Below are positions 46,922-56,783 of a DNA stretch of 64,000 bases, piece by piece. The notes under the pieces were generated by a model, which was not told the origin of the DNA, ran no database searches, and worked only from the letters and a program-made list of their open reading frames with translations. Within the stretch, counting starts at the first letter, position 1; every line of letters begins with the position of its first letter. The translations under genes and the position numbers were made by a program. Origin of the DNA: Azonexus sp. R2A61 (GTDB taxonomy: Bacteria; Pseudomonadota; Gammaproteobacteria; Burkholderiales; Rhodocyclaceae); assembly GCF_021401135.1 (NCBI RefSeq), contig NZ_JACBFO010000001.1, forward strand, positions 868,001 to 932,000, written 5' to 3'.

Positions 46922-48472
46922 TCATTCTGCCGCCCGCCGCGTGAAATCGCGCAAGCGGAAGCCGAGAAGCCATAGTGTAGCGAAATATGACGATGCGCCG
47001 GCAACGATGAGTCCGCCCAACTGAGTCAATCTTGCGGTCAACGTCGCATTGAGCCAGTTTTCCGTCGGCCCGGCGGCAAACCACAGGACTGTGCCCATGA
47101 CGCTCATGGCGGCGACGAGTTTGATAAAGAACGCTGGCCAACCTGCCTGCGGCGTGTAGATTCCTGCCTGACGCAGGCCGCGATAGAGCAGGCCCGCGTT
47201 CAGGCAGGCGGCCAGCCCGATCGACAACGCCAGCCCGGCGTGGGCGATCCAGCCGATGAACGCGAGGTTCATCGCTTGCGTGGCGGCGAGCGAAATCAAT
47301 GCGATCTTCACCGGGGTGCGGACGTTCTGGCGGGCGTAGAAACCGGGTGCGAGCACCTTGACCAGGATCAGTCCGGTCAGCCCGACGGTGTACGCGACCA
47401 GCGCCGACTGCGTCTGCTGGACATCATGCGCGGTGAATGCTCCGTGATGGAACAGGGTTGCGATCAGCGGCACGGCCAGTAGCGCCAGGGCCAGTGAGGC
47501 CGGTGCGGCCAGCAGGAAAGTCAGGCGCAGCCCCCAGTCGAGCAGTCGCGAGTATTCGGCAAGATCCTGCTTGGCATGGCAACGCGATAGCGATGGCAGG
47601 AGGATTGTGCCGAGCGCCGCGCCGAGGAGGCCCGACGGAAATTCCATCAGACGGTCGGCGTAATACAGCCAGGAAACGCTACCAGTGCTCAGAAAGGAGG
47701 CGAACATGGTGTTGATCAGCAAACTGATCTGCGACACCGACACCCCAACCAGTGCCGGCAGCATGAGTCGGGTGATGCGCCGGACGCCGGGGTCGGCCCA
47801 GGCCGCCTTCCAGTCCAGGCGTGGTCGCGGCAGCATGGCGATCCGGCGCAGCGCGGGGAACTGAATGGCCAGTTGCAGCGCGCCGCCAATGAAAACCGAC
47901 CAGGCCAGCGCCAGTACCGGCGGGTCGAAATAGGGCGCCGCAAACAAGGCCATGGCGATGAAGCTCAGATTGAGCAGGACCGGCGTGAAGGCCGGCAGCG
48001 CAAAACGGCTCCAGGTATTGAGGATGCCGCCGGCTAGTGCGACCAGCGACATGAAGAAGATGTACGGGAAGGTGATGCGCGTCAGCGTCACGGTCAGCGC
48101 GAACTTGTCCGGCTCGGCGCTGAAGCCGGGGGCCGATATCCACACCAGCAGCGGTGCCGCGGCAACGCCAAGCGCGGTGATCGTGAACAGCGCCACGGCC
48201 AGCAGGCTGGCAACATGGTCGATCAGCGTGCGGGTGTCTTCCGGGCTGCGCTGATTCTTGTATTCGCCCAGGATGGGAACGAAGGCCTGGGAAAAGGCCC
48301 CTTCGGCGAACATCCGGCGCAACAGATTGGGCAGCTTGAAGGCGACGAAGAAGGCGTCAGTCGCAATGCCGGCGCCGAATGTGCGAGCGATGACGAAGTC
48401 ACGGACGAAGCCAAGAATACGGGAAAGCAGTGTCATGCCGCTGACCGCTGCCAGCGCGCGTAGCAAATTCAT
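46922..48472 (-). CDS. murJ: Lipid II flippase MurJ
   Basis: 516 residues with about 14 membrane helices, MOP-superfamily. Typical start [33 protein letters not shown]; then [20 protein letters not shown] and a second-half [19 protein letters not shown] region. Flips lipid II for peptidoglycan synthesis. The start diverges from the tRNA-Thr promoter. Confidence 0.95.
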   Translation of the reverse strand: MNLLRALAAVSGMTLLSRILGFVRDFVIARTFGAGIATDAFFVAFKLPNLLRRMFAEGAFSQAFVPILGEYKNQRSPEDTRTLIDHVASLLAVALFTITALGVAAAPLLVWISAPGFSAEPDKFALTVTLTRITFPYIFFMSLVALAGGILNTWSRFALPAFTPVLLNLSFIAMALFAAPYFDPPVLALAWSVFIGGALQLAIQFPALRRIAMLPRPRLDWKAAWADPGVRRITRLMLPALVGVSVSQISLLINTMFASFLSTGSVSWLYYADRLMEFPSGLLGAALGTILLPSLSRCHAKQDLAEYSRLLDWGLRLTFLLAAPASLALALLAVPLIATLFHHGAFTAHDVQQTQSALVAYTVGLTGLILVKVLAPGFYARQNVRTPVKIALISLAATQAMNLAFIGWIAHAGLALSIGLAACLNAGLLYRGLRQAGIYTPQAGWPAFFIKLVAAMSVMGTVLWFAAGPTENWLNATLTARLTQLGGLIVAGASSYFATLWLLGFRLRDFTRRAAE

Positions 48473-48483
48473 GAGAGCCTTGT

Positions 48484-48513
48484 TGCCTGAAGGCAGACGT
48501 AAAAGCTATAATT
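48484..48513 (+). promoter_or_regulatory. Sigma-70 promoter of tRNA-Thr
   Basis: TTGCCT (48484-48489), 18-base spacer, perfect TATAAT (48508-48513), then 33 bases to the mature tRNA. Strong -10 and tRNA position make it convincing. Confidence 0.7.
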
Positions 48514-48546
48514 CTACGCTCTGCTGCTCGCAAGGGTGGCTGGTGT

Positions 48547-48622
<76 letters not shown>

Positions 48623-48631
48623 GAAATTCAA

Positions 48632-48659
48632 GGGCTTGCGCTTAGGCGCAGGCCCTTTT
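48632..48659 (+). terminator. Terminator after tRNA-Thr
   Basis: GGGCTTGCGC (48632-48641), loop TTAG, GCGCAGGCCC (48646-48655) with one G-T pair, then TTTT, 9 bases after the tRNA end. Confidence 0.75.
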
Positions 48660-48676
48660 CGTTTTCGGCTTCGGTT

Positions 48677-49636
48677 TCAGCCGTGTTGTGTCAGCACGAC
48701 CCGGTTGCGCCCGCTGCGTTTGGCGCTGTACAGCCCTTGATCGGCGTGATGCAGCAGTTTCTGGGGCGTGGCTTCGGCGCTGGGATGGATGCAGGAGACG
48801 CCAAAGCTGCACGACACCAGTCCATCGATGCCTTTTTCGTGGGGGATGCACAGTTCCCGGGTCGAGCGCCGCATGCGCTCGGCGACAGCGATGGCGCCCC
48901 TGGCATCCGTGCCGGGCAGGATGGTGACGAATTCCTCTCCCCCATAACGAGCCACGGTGTCCTCGACCCGGAACAGCGATTCGTTGAGCGATCCGGCAAC
49001 TGCCTTGAGGCAGGCGTCGCCGGCCTGGTGTCCGTAGATGTCGTTGAATTGCTTGAAGAAGTCGATATCGGTGAGTACGACGCTGAGTGGCGCTCCCGCG
49101 CGCAGGCAACGTTTCCATTCGGTGGCGAAGGTGTCGTCGAAATGCCGTCGGTTGGGAATGCTGGTCAAACCGTCGAGCGTCGAGATTTCCTTGAGCTTGC
49201 GGTGGGCTGCATGGATGTCGCGTTGCATGCCGACGATGCGCAGCAGGGCGCGTACCTTGGCCAGCAGAATGACTTCGGAAACCGGTTTGTGCAGAAAGTC
49301 GTCGCCACCCGCAATGATGCCTTTGGCCAGTAGTTCTTCATCCATCACGCTGGACAGGAAGACGATCGGTGTCCAGTTGGTCAGGGTTTCTTCCTCGCCC
49401 AGGCGTTCGCGACCACGAATCCGGCGGGCCAGCGTAATGCCGTCCATGTCCTGCAGGTTCATGTCCATGACGATCAGCGAGGGCTGGGTCGCGGCAAACA
49501 GGTCAAGTGCCTGGTTGCCCTCGCCGGCAGAAATGACCTTGACGTCGCTCAGCTGGGAAAGGCATTCGCTCAGCAATTGGCGATTGCCGGGAGAGGAGTC
49601 GACGACGAGAACCTGGAATTTTCCTGGGGCGGACAT
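48677..49636 (-). CDS. Response regulator with diguanylate cyclase domain (REC-GGDEF)
   Basis: 319 residues. Receiver domain (about 1-135) with phospho-acceptor Asp in LIVMDMNLQDMDG and the Lys in DFLHKPVSE; GGDEF domain (about 160-315) with intact active site RYGGEEFVTILPG and DIDFFKQFNDIYGH. An active c-di-GMP synthase resembling PleD/WspR architecture. No histidine kinase is adjacent, so its partner is unknown. Confidence 0.93.
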   Translation of the reverse strand: MSAPGKFQVLVVDSSPGNRQLLSECLSQLSDVKVISAGEGNQALDLFAATQPSLIVMDMNLQDMDGITLARRIRGRERLGEEETLTNWTPIVFLSSVMDEELLAKGIIAGGDDFLHKPVSEVILLAKVRALLRIVGMQRDIHAAHRKLKEISTLDGLTSIPNRRHFDDTFATEWKRCLRAGAPLSVVLTDIDFFKQFNDIYGHQAGDACLKAVAGSLNESLFRVEDTVARYGGEEFVTILPGTDARGAIAVAERMRRSTRELCIPHEKGIDGLVSCSFGVSCIHPSAEATPQKLLHHADQGLYSAKRSGRNRVVLTQHG

Positions 49637-49696
49637 GGGCGGACTGGCGGAGCGACCTCGCGATCATAACACTGCTATCCGGCAGTGCTTCGAGGC

Positions 49697-49724
49697 TTTA
49701 CAGAGAATTCACGGCGGGTAATAT
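49697..49724 (+). promoter_or_regulatory. Candidate sigma-70 promoter for the SDR gene
   Basis: TTTACA (49697-49702), 16-base spacer, TAATAT (49719-49724), about 60 bases before the ATG at 49785. Five of six -35 and four of six -10 positions match. Confidence 0.45.
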
Positions 49725-49784
49725 TGGGGGTTCTTCCATACGCTACCGTCTGGTGGCGAGCCCGGAACGTACAGGAGATGTGCA

Positions 49785-50552
49785 ATGAATCTGCTCGACA
49801 AAGTGTTTGTGGTGACCGGTGCCGGATCGGGGTTGGGTGCGGCGACGGCGGAGGCGCTGGCGAGCGCCGGGGCTCATGTCGTGCTGGCCGATGTCAACCG
49901 GGAGGCCGGCGAGGCCATGGCTGCCCGCCTGGGTGATCGGGGCATCTTTGTCGAAACCGATGTGACCAGCGAGACTTCTGCGGTCAACGCCATCGAGACG
50001 GCAATTTCCCGCTTCGGGGCGTTGCACGGTCTGGTGAATTGCGCCGGCATCGCACCCGCGGAAAAAGTTGTCGGCAAGGAGGGGCCGCATCGTCTGGAAA
50101 GTTTTGCCCGGGTCATCAACATCAACCTTGTCGGGACTTTCAACATGATCCGTCTGGCCGCGCAAGCGATGATGCGCAATGCGCCGGAGGCGGATGACGA
50201 GCGGGGGGTCATCGTCAATACGGCCTCGGTGGCGGCTTACGAGGGGCAACTCGGTCAGGCCGCGTATGCCGCTTCGAAGGGCGGAATCGTTGCCCTGACG
50301 CTACCTGTGGCGCGCGAACTGGCCCGCAGTGGCATCCGCTGCGTGACCATTGCGCCGGGCATCATGGAAACGCCGATGTTGATGGGGATGCCGGCCGAAG
50401 TTCAGGATTCGTTGAACAAGATGGTTCCCTTTCCTGTCCGCATGGGCAAACCTGCCGAGTATGCGGCGCTGGTGCGCCATATTGCCGAGAACGCTTATCT
50501 GAACGGTGAAGTGATTCGCCTGGATGGCGCCATACGGATGGGAAGCAAATAA
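49785..50552 (+). CDS. SDR-family dehydrogenase (3-hydroxyacyl-CoA dehydrogenase type 2-like)
   Basis: 255 residues. NAD-binding [18 protein letters not shown] (about residues 9-26), the [18 protein letters not shown] segment seen in HSD10-type enzymes, catalytic Ser in [11 protein letters not shown] and YAASK. The likely reaction is NAD-linked oxidation of 3-hydroxyacyl-CoA, but SDR specificity is hard to fix from sequence. An upstream AGGAGA site supports the start. Confidence 0.85.
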   Translation: MNLLDKVFVVTGAGSGLGAATAEALASAGAHVVLADVNREAGEAMAARLGDRGIFVETDVTSETSAVNAIETAISRFGALHGLVNCAGIAPAEKVVGKEGPHRLESFARVININLVGTFNMIRLAAQAMMRNAPEADDERGVIVNTASVAAYEGQLGQAAYAASKGGIVALTLPVARELARSGIRCVTIAPGIMETPMLMGMPAEVQDSLNKMVPFPVRMGKPAEYAALVRHIAENAYLNGEVIRLDGAIRMGSK

Positions 50553-50580
50553 ACTATACTTCGGCTCCGTCCTCGCTCTG

Positions 50581-50602
50581 AAAGGCACTTCGGTGCCTTT
50601 TT
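50581..50602 (+). terminator. Terminator between the SDR gene and ccoI
   Basis: AAAGGCAC (50581-50588), loop TTCG, GTGCCTTT (50593-50600), followed by further T residues (TT, then CGTTT), just before the ccoI ATG at 50609. Confidence 0.75.
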
Positions 50603-50608
50603 CGTTTC

Positions 50609-53047
50609 ATGTCCCACGCTCCCTGTTATCACTGCGGCCAGCCCGTTCCGGACGACGTCGATCTGCCGGTGGACATCGGCGGCGAACGACGCGAGATGTG
50701 TTGCTTCGGCTGCCAGGCCGTGGCCAGGTCGATCGTGGATAACGGTCTTGAAGACTACTATCGCAGCCGTGACGCCCTGCCCGAGTCGCCGCGAGAGGCG
50801 ATGCCGGCCGTGCTCGAGCAGCTGGCGTTGTTTGACCACGCCGATTTCCAGAAGAGCTTCGTCAAGGCCTTGGGAGACAGCGAGCGTGAGGCATCGCTGC
50901 TGCTCGAAGGGATCACGTGCGCGGCGTGCATCTGGCTCAATGAGCAGCACATCGGCAAATTGCCCGGCGTCGTAGCGGTCGATATTAATTATGCGACGCG
51001 CCGGGCGCGTGTGCGCTGGGATGATTCGCGCATCCGTCTGTCGGAAATTCTGAAGGCAGTGGCAGCGATCGGCTATCGCGCCTATCCCTACGATGCCGCG
51101 AAGAACGAGGAAATCTCGCGCAAGGAACGGCGCGATGCGCTGTGGCGCCTGTGGGTCGCCGGTTTCGGCATGATGCAGGTGATGATGTATGCCTTCCCTG
51201 TGTACGTGGCCAACGGCGACATGACGGCCGATATCGAGACGCTGATGCGCTGGGCCAGCCTGGTCCTGACGCTGCCGGTGGTCTTTTACTCGTCGGCGCC
51301 TTTCTTCCGTCATGCCTGGCGCGATATCAAACTGCGCCGTGTCGGCATGGATCTGCCGGTTGCCCTCGGCGTCGGTGTTGCCTTTGCGGCCAGTTGCTGG
51401 GCGACGCTGACGGAAAGCGGTGAAGTCTATTTCGATTCGGTGACGATGTTCGTCTTTTTCCTGCTCGGCGGCCGTTATCTGGAAATGAGCGCGCGGCAGA
51501 AGGCGCTCAGCGTGACCGAGGCGTTGGCCAAGCTGTTGCCTGCTTTTGCGCAAAAAATCCCGAATTTCCCGGTCGACCGCGAAACCGAGCAAAAAGTGGT
51601 CGCCGATCTGAGCGTGGGCGATTACGTCCTGGTCCGTCCAGGCGATATTGTGCCGGCGGATGGGCGTGTCGTCGAAGGCATGAGTTGCGCCAACGAAGCC
51701 TTGCTGACCGGGGAAAGTCTGCCGGTTGCCAAAGTGCCGGGTGATCGTGTGACCGGAGGCTCAGTCAATGCCGAGAGCCCGTTGGTCGTGCAGATCGAAC
51801 AGATTGGCGAGGGGACCCGTCTCTCCGCGATTATCGAGTTGATGGAGCGGGCCTCGGCGGAGAAACCGAAAATCGTCGAAATGGCGGACCGTATCGCCAG
51901 CTATTTCGTTGCGGCCCTGTTGGTCGTGGCGGTATTGACGGCGCTTGGCTGGTACTGCTTCGATCCTGCGAAGGCCTTGTGGATCACGGTTTCCGTGCTG
52001 GTCGTCACTTGTCCCTGTGCGCTGTCCCTGGCAACGCCGATTGCGTTGACCGTGGCCGCTGGTGCCCTGGCCAGGGATGGCTTGCTGGTGACCCGCGGTC
52101 ATGCGATTGAAACCCTGGCCAGGGCAACGCATTTCGTATTCGACAAGACCGGCACGCTGACTACCGGCATCATGGAGTTGAAGGGGGTGCTGCCCTTGGC
52201 CGGATTGTCGGAGAGCGAGTGTCTGCGCATTGCCGCTGCGCTTGAGCATGCTTCCGAGCATCCGTTGGCGCTGGCCTTGAGGCGCGCGGCCGGTGATGCC
52301 GCGACGACGGCTGCCGAAGCCCTGAGCGAGCCGGGGCAGGGGATCGGCGGTGTCGTGGACGGACGGCATTACCGGATCGGTCGTCCTGAGTACGCCTTGG
52401 GCAATGGCGGAAAAACGCTTCCGGAGAATTGTGCCGCCTGGTTGTCGAGCGGCGATACCGTAGTTCTGCTGGCGGGAGATGAAGGGCCGTTGGCCTTGTT
52501 CCGCCTGGGCGATGTCTTGCGCCCGGAGGCGCGTTCGCTGATTGCCGATTTGCAACTCGGAGGACGCAAGCTGGTGTTGCTGACCGGCGATGCGCCGGCG
52601 GTTGCTCGACGTATCGCTGACGAATTGGGGATTGAGGATGTGCGGGCTGGCGTAACGCCTGCCGGAAAGTACGCTTGCGTGACGGAGTTGCAGGCGGCGG
52701 GTGCCGTGGTTGCGATGATCGGTGATGGTGTTAATGATGCGCCGGTGCTGGCGCAGGCTCAGGTATCCGTGGCCATGGGCGGTGGGGCGCAATTGGCGCG
52801 AACGCAGTCGGATTTCGTGCTGTTGTCGGAGAATCTTGATCACTTGCGGCATGGTCTGCGGCGGGTGATGTTCAGTCTGGAGGTCATTCGCCAGAATCTT
52901 TGGTGGTCCTTCGCCTACAATTTCATTGCGCTGCCGGCGGCCATCGCCGGCTATGTAACGCCGTGGCTGGCAGGTATCGGCATGTCGCTCAGCTCGTTGC
53001 TGGTCGTCCTGAATTCGTTGCGTATCCAGCGTCAGGAGTATCGTTGA
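50609..53047 (+). CDS. ccoI: Copper-transporting P-type ATPase for cbb3 oxidase (CcoI/FixI)
   Basis: 812 residues. An N-terminal Cys cluster (CYHCGQPV) and a heavy-metal domain with CAAC (GITCAACIWLN) precede the P-type core: the metal CPC in TCPCALSLATPIAL, the phosphorylation site DKTGTLT and GDGVNDAPVLAQA. It supplies copper for assembly of the ccoN oxidase. ccoS overlaps its stop (TGATG), which identifies it as CcoI rather than a CopA-type exporter. Confidence 0.93.
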   Translation: MSHAPCYHCGQPVPDDVDLPVDIGGERREMCCFGCQAVARSIVDNGLEDYYRSRDALPESPREAMPAVLEQLALFDHADFQKSFVKALGDSEREASLLLEGITCAACIWLNEQHIGKLPGVVAVDINYATRRARVRWDDSRIRLSEILKAVAAIGYRAYPYDAAKNEEISRKERRDALWRLWVAGFGMMQVMMYAFPVYVANGDMTADIETLMRWASLVLTLPVVFYSSAPFFRHAWRDIKLRRVGMDLPVALGVGVAFAASCWATLTESGEVYFDSVTMFVFFLLGGRYLEMSARQKALSVTEALAKLLPAFAQKIPNFPVDRETEQKVVADLSVGDYVLVRPGDIVPADGRVVEGMSCANEALLTGESLPVAKVPGDRVTGGSVNAESPLVVQIEQIGEGTRLSAIIELMERASAEKPKIVEMADRIASYFVAALLVVAVLTALGWYCFDPAKALWITVSVLVVTCPCALSLATPIALTVAAGALARDGLLVTRGHAIETLARATHFVFDKTGTLTTGIMELKGVLPLAGLSESECLRIAAALEHASEHPLALALRRAAGDAATTAAEALSEPGQGIGGVVDGRHYRIGRPEYALGNGGKTLPENCAAWLSSGDTVVLLAGDEGPLALFRLGDVLRPEARSLIADLQLGGRKLVLLTGDAPAVARRIADELGIEDVRAGVTPAGKYACVTELQAAGAVVAMIGDGVNDAPVLAQAQVSVAMGGGAQLARTQSDFVLLSENLDHLRHGLRRVMFSLEVIRQNLWWSFAYNFIALPAAIAGYVTPWLAGIGMSLSSLLVVLNSLRIQRQEYR

Positions 53048-53241
53048 TGGAAAGCGTCTATTTGCTGGTCCCGGTATCCGTCGTGCTGGTATTCGGCATT
53101 GCAGTTGCTTTTTGGTGGTCCGTCAGGAGTGGGCAGTTCGACGATCTGGAAGGTCCTGGGTTCAAGGTGCTGATGGACGACGATGAGCGTCCTGTATCTT
53201 CGGTAGCTGAAGAGGGTGACGATAAAGAATCGAAATCTTGA
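53047..53241 (+). CDS. ccoS: cbb3 oxidase maturation protein CcoS
   Basis: 64 residues: one membrane helix (YLLVPVSVVLVFGIAVAFWWSVRSGQFDDLEGPG) with the CcoS hallmark WxxxSGQFDDLxGP. Needed for cofactor insertion into cbb3 oxidase. ATG overlaps the ccoI stop by one base. Its stop overlaps an FNR-type site. Confidence 0.93.
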   Translation: MESVYLLVPVSVVLVFGIAVAFWWSVRSGQFDDLEGPGFKVLMDDDERPVSSVAEEGDDKESKS

Positions 53242-53251
53242 TCTGGGTCAA
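53238..53251 (+). promoter_or_regulatory. FNR-type site, class II position at the small-RNA promoter
   Basis: TTGAT-CTGG-GTCAA matches the FNR consensus at nine of ten half-site positions. Its centre is exactly 41.5 bases before a start predicted from CATAAT (53274-53279, five of six to TATAAT), the classic activating position. It overlaps the ccoS stop codon. Confidence 0.72.
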
Positions 53252-53285
53252 CACGAAACCGGCTGCATATTTTCATAATCCGCCC

Positions 53286-53355
53286 CATGTGAGACGAGCC
53301 GTCTCACGGTGATTCTCTGTTGGGGTTGGGGTGCGTTGCGACGCACCCTTTTTTT
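53286..53355 (+). ncRNA. Predicted FNR-controlled small RNA, about 70 nt
   Basis: Predicted from the promoter at 53238-53279 to the end of the T-run. The RNA would hold a perfect 8-bp hairpin (GTGAGACG 53289-53296 with CGTCTCAC 53300-53307), an unpaired stretch of about 20 bases (53308-53328) and a terminator hairpin with seven T residues. No open reading frame with a ribosome site lies inside. Not a known Rfam family that I recognise. Its existence is a prediction. Confidence 0.55.
53329..53355 (+). terminator. Intrinsic terminator in the ccoS-ccoN spacer
   Basis: GGGTGCGT (53329-53336), TGCG loop, ACGCACCC (53341-53348), then seven T residues. It ends either ccoIS or the predicted small RNA, and lies upstream of the ccoN promoter. 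Confidence 0.88.
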
Positions 53356-53425
53356 GTTCACCGTTTTGCGTTTTGTGGCGAAACCCGCCATGCGTCTGGG
53401 TTCTGACGGGTAACGACCGGTAAAG

Positions 53426-53439
53426 TTGACCTAGGTCAA
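53426..53439 (+). promoter_or_regulatory. FNR-type site for ccoNOQP
   Basis: TTGAC-CTAG-GTCAA is a perfect palindrome near the FNR/ANR consensus. A TACCAT -10 candidate (53461-53466) places the site about 40.5 bases before a start near 53473. ccoN ATG is at 53536. Oxygen control of cbb3 oxidase by FNR-type regulators is well established. Confidence 0.72.
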
Positions 53440-53535
53440 AACGGCTTGGTGCAACTAGAATACCATCCGCTTTTATGTGCCCCCTTGGGTTCAGGGAGGT
53501 GGGCATTCCGTTTTTTATTAACGAGAGGTGGGTTC

Positions 53536-54963
53536 ATGTCTGGAACGCAAACCACATATAACGATAAGGTCGTACGGCAATTTGCCGTCATGACCGTCAT
53601 CTGGGGCATCGTCGGCATGCTGGTCGGTGTCATCATTGCTGCTCAACTGGTCTGGCCTGAGTTGAATATCGGGCCCTGGCTGCACTTCGGCCGTTTGCGG
53701 CCGCTGCACACCAACGCGGTGATCTTCGCGTTCGGTGGCTGCGCTCTGTTCGCGACCTCCTACTGGGTCGTGCAGCGCACCTGTCACACCCGGTTGTGGG
53801 GTGGTCCGCTGATTCCCTTTACTTTCTGGGGTTGGCAACTGATCATTGTTCTGGCGGCCGTGACGCTGCCGTTGGGTATTACCAGCGGCAAGGAGTACGC
53901 CGAGCTGGAATGGCCGATCGATATCCTGATCACGTTGGTTTGGGTTTCGTACGCAGTGGTCTTCTTCGGCACCATTGCCGTGCGCAAGGTCTCCCATATC
54001 TATGTCGCAAACTGGTTCTTCGGTGCTTTCATCATCGCCGTGGCCCTGCTGCATCTGGGGAATAGCGCCGCGCTGCCGGTTTCCTTCACCAAGTCCTACT
54101 CCGCTTACGCTGGTGTGCAGGATGCGATGATCCAGTGGTGGTACGGCCACAATGCGGTCGGTTTCTTCCTGACGGCAGGCTTCCTTGGCATGATGTACTA
54201 CTTTGTGCCGAAGCAGGCCGGTCGTCCGGTGTACTCCTACCGTCTGTCGGTGGTGCACTTCTGGGCGCTGATCTTTACCTACATGTGGGCAGGTCCGCAC
54301 CACCTTCACTATACCGCGCTGCCTGACTGGACCCAGTCCGTTGGTATGCTGTTCTCGCTGATTCTGCTGGCGCCGTCCTGGGGTGGCATGATCAACGGCA
54401 TCATGACTTTGTCGGGTGCCTGGCACAAACTGCGTGACGACCCGATCCTGAAGTTCCTGATCACCTCGCTTTCCTTCTACGGTATGTCGACCTTCGAAGG
54501 TCCGATGATGTCGATCAAGACGGTCAATGCGCTGTCGCACTACACCGATTGGACTGTCGGTCACGTGCACTCCGGTGCCTTGGGCTGGGTTGCCATGGTT
54601 TCGATCGGTTCGATCTACTATCTGCTGCCGCGCCTGTTCGGCAAGAAGGAAATGTACAGCACCGCCTTGGTGACGACGCACTTCTGGATTGCCACCATCG
54701 GCACCGTGCTTTACATCGCCTCGATGTGGATTGCTGGTGTGATGCAGGGTCTGATGTGGCGTGCAGTGAATGCTGACGGTACGCTGGCCTACAGCTTCGT
54801 CGAGTCGGTCAAGGGTTCCTACCCGTTCTGGGCGATCCGCTGGTTGGGTGGCGTGTTGTTCCTGCTCGGCATGCTGATCATGGCGTACAACATGTTCAAG
54901 ACCATCGCTGGCGGTAAAACGGAAGATGTTCCGGTGATTGAACCTGCCGGCCATCACGCCTGA
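53536..54963 (+). CDS. ccoN: Cytochrome c oxidase cbb3-type subunit I CcoN
   Basis: 475-residue catalytic subunit with 12 membrane helices; it holds hemes b and b3 and CuB. The conserved histidines appear in [28 protein letters not shown] and the late [17 protein letters not shown]. It lacks the classic subunit-I helix VI Tyr, as cbb3 enzymes do. ATG at 53536 follows GAGGTGG. A longer frame starts at 53446 inside the leader. Confidence 0.96.
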   Translation: MSGTQTTYNDKVVRQFAVMTVIWGIVGMLVGVIIAAQLVWPELNIGPWLHFGRLRPLHTNAVIFAFGGCALFATSYWVVQRTCHTRLWGGPLIPFTFWGWQLIIVLAAVTLPLGITSGKEYAELEWPIDILITLVWVSYAVVFFGTIAVRKVSHIYVANWFFGAFIIAVALLHLGNSAALPVSFTKSYSAYAGVQDAMIQWWYGHNAVGFFLTAGFLGMMYYFVPKQAGRPVYSYRLSVVHFWALIFTYMWAGPHHLHYTALPDWTQSVGMLFSLILLAPSWGGMINGIMTLSGAWHKLRDDPILKFLITSLSFYGMSTFEGPMMSIKTVNALSHYTDWTVGHVHSGALGWVAMVSIGSIYYLLPRLFGKKEMYSTALVTTHFWIATIGTVLYIASMWIAGVMQGLMWRAVNADGTLAYSFVESVKGSYPFWAIRWLGGVLFLLGMLIMAYNMFKTIAGGKTEDVPVIEPAGHHA

Positions 54964-54982
54964 TTAGAGGGAGAAACAAATA

Positions 54983-55618
54983 ATGATCAAGCACGAGCAA
55001 ATCGAGAAGAGCGTTGCCCTGCTCATCGTCCTGACCTTGTTGGTCGTGATCTGGGGCGGCCTGCTGGAAATCGTTCCGCTGTTCTTCCAGAAGTCCACGA
55101 CGACTCCGGTTGAAGGCACCAAGCCGTACGACGCTGTTCGGCTCGTCGGGCGTGACGTTTATATCCGCGAAGGCTGCTATGTCTGTCACTCGCAGATGAT
55201 CCGTCCGTTCCGTGCCGAAACCGAACGCTACGGTCACTATTCGGTCGCCGGCGAGTATGTCTATGATCACCCGTTCCAGTGGGGTTCCAAGCGTACCGGT
55301 CCGGACCTGCATCGCGTCGGTGGTCGTTATTCCGATGAATGGCAGCGCGCTCACCTGATGAATCCGCGTGACGTTGTGCCGGAGTCGAACATGCCCGCCT
55401 TTGCTTTCCTGGCCGCAACCAAGGCTAAGGATTCGGTTGGCGCCGATGTCGAGAAGAAGATGGAAGTGATGCGTACCTATGCTCAGGTGCGTGGCTTGCC
55501 GACCTATTCCGATGCGGATATCAAGGGTGCCAAGGCCGCGATTGGTGACATGACCGAAATGGACGTTCTGATTGCCTACCTGCAGGGTATGGGTACGGCG
55601 CTGAGCGCGATGAAGTAA
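54983..55618 (+). CDS. ccoO: Cytochrome c oxidase cbb3-type subunit II CcoO
   Basis: 211-residue membrane-anchored monoheme cytochrome c. One N-terminal helix (about 10-30), then the heme motif CYVCH in [23 protein letters not shown], and the axial Met region [10 protein letters not shown]. Passes electrons to CcoN. The stop overlaps the ccoQ ATG. Confidence 0.95.
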   Translation: MIKHEQIEKSVALLIVLTLLVVIWGGLLEIVPLFFQKSTTTPVEGTKPYDAVRLVGRDVYIREGCYVCHSQMIRPFRAETERYGHYSVAGEYVYDHPFQWGSKRTGPDLHRVGGRYSDEWQRAHLMNPRDVVPESNMPAFAFLAATKAKDSVGADVEKKMEVMRTYAQVRGLPTYSDADIKGAKAAIGDMTEMDVLIAYLQGMGTALSAMK

Positions 55619-55800
55619 TGGCCATGGACATCAACGATCTGCGTTCCATTCTCACGGTTGCCGGTTTGCTTTGCTTTCTGGCTATCGTTTGGTGGGCTTA
55701 CGGTAGCAAGAGTAGCCAGAAGGGGTTCGAGGAGGCTGCCAATCTGCCGTTCGCAGAGGGTAATGATGACGGTGCGGCTGCTACGTCGCACCGGCGCTGA
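55618..55800 (+). CDS. ccoQ: cbb3 oxidase small subunit CcoQ
   Basis: 60 residues with one membrane helix (ILTVAGLLCFLAIVWWAYG) and a short cytoplasmic tail ending in a Glu/Asp-rich part. Stabilises the oxidase complex. ATG at 55618 overlaps the ccoO stop; a second ATG at 55624 is also possible. Confidence 0.9.
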   Translation: MAMDINDLRSILTVAGLLCFLAIVWWAYGSKSSQKGFEEAANLPFAEGNDDGAAATSHRR

Positions 55801-55815
55801 AATAAAGGAAAGCAA

Positions 55816-56712
55816 ATGAGCGATTTCGTTAGCGATTTTTGGAACCTGTACGTCATTGTGATTGTGCTGGTCAGTATTCTGGCTTGCGCAGTTCTCCTCG
55901 TCGTTCAGGGCAAGGCAACCTTCACCCCTGGCAAGACCATGGGTCATGTCTGGGATGAAACCCTTGAGGAATACAACAACCCGATGCCGAAGTGGTGGAG
56001 TTGGCTATTTGTCATCACTGTCGTCTTTGCGCTGGTCTATCTTGCGCTATATCCGGGGTTGGGTAACTTCAAGGGTATGCTGGGCTGGACCTCTGCCGGG
56101 CAGCACAAGGCTGAAGTCGAGAAGATGGATGCCGCCGTCAAGCCGCTGTTCGACAAGTATCTGGCAATGGATGTCCAGGCTGTGGCAGCGGACAAGCAAG
56201 CCATGGAAATGGGCAAGCGTCTGTACCTGACCTACTGCATGCAGTGTCACGGTGCCGATGCACGTGGTGCCAAGGGCTTCCCGAACCTGACCGATAGCGA
56301 CTGGCTTTATGGCGGAGCGCCGGAACAGATCAAGGAAACGATCACCAATGGTCGTATGGGTGTCATGCCTCCGCACGCCCAGCTTGGTGCCGATACGGTC
56401 AAGGATCTGGCCAATCATGTGCGTTCCTTGTCTGGTTTGCCGCATGATTCCGTCCGGGCCGCCCGTGGTGCGACGGCATTTACCGAAGCCGGGTGTGTTG
56501 GCTGTCACGGCATGGATGCCAAGGGTAATCAGGCTGTTGGCGCTCCCAACCTGACCGACAAGATCTGGTTGTATGGTTCGTCGGAAGCTACCATTACGGA
56601 AACCATCAACAATGGTCGTCAGAACAAGATGCCCGCTTGGAAGGATTTCCTGGGTGAGGCCAAGGTTCATCTGCTGACTGCATACGTTTTCAGCCTTAGC
56701 CAAGGCAAGTAA
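55816..56712 (+). CDS. ccoP: Cytochrome c oxidase cbb3-type subunit III CcoP
   Basis: 298 residues with two membrane helices near the N-terminus and a diheme cytochrome c domain. Heme motifs are CMQCH (about residue 140) and CVGCH (about 220). The conserved HVWDETLEEYNNPMPKWW stretch follows the first helix. Followed by a strong terminator. Confidence 0.95.
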   Translation: MSDFVSDFWNLYVIVIVLVSILACAVLLVVQGKATFTPGKTMGHVWDETLEEYNNPMPKWWSWLFVITVVFALVYLALYPGLGNFKGMLGWTSAGQHKAEVEKMDAAVKPLFDKYLAMDVQAVAADKQAMEMGKRLYLTYCMQCHGADARGAKGFPNLTDSDWLYGGAPEQIKETITNGRMGVMPPHAQLGADTVKDLANHVRSLSGLPHDSVRAARGATAFTEAGCVGCHGMDAKGNQAVGAPNLTDKIWLYGSSEATITETINNGRQNKMPAWKDFLGEAKVHLLTAYVFSLSQGK

Positions 56713-56727
56713 GTATTCTGTCGTGAA

Positions 56728-56758
56728 GAAGGGCGGCCCCAAGCCGCCCTTCTTTTTT
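56728..56758 (+). terminator. Terminator of ccoNOQP
   Basis: GAAGGGCGGC (56728-56737), 5-base loop, GCCGCCCTTC (56743-56752), then six T residues. Confidence 0.92.
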
Positions 56759-56769
56759 ATCAGCGTAAG

Positions 56770-56783
56770 CTGATCTGTATCAA
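56770..56783 (+). promoter_or_regulatory. FNR-like site upstream of ccoG
   Basis: CTGAT-CTGT-ATCAA has one half exact and the other with a single change. AAGAAT (56805-56810) could be the -10, which puts the site about 40 bases before a start near 56817. ccoG ATG is at 56847. Confidence 0.55.
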
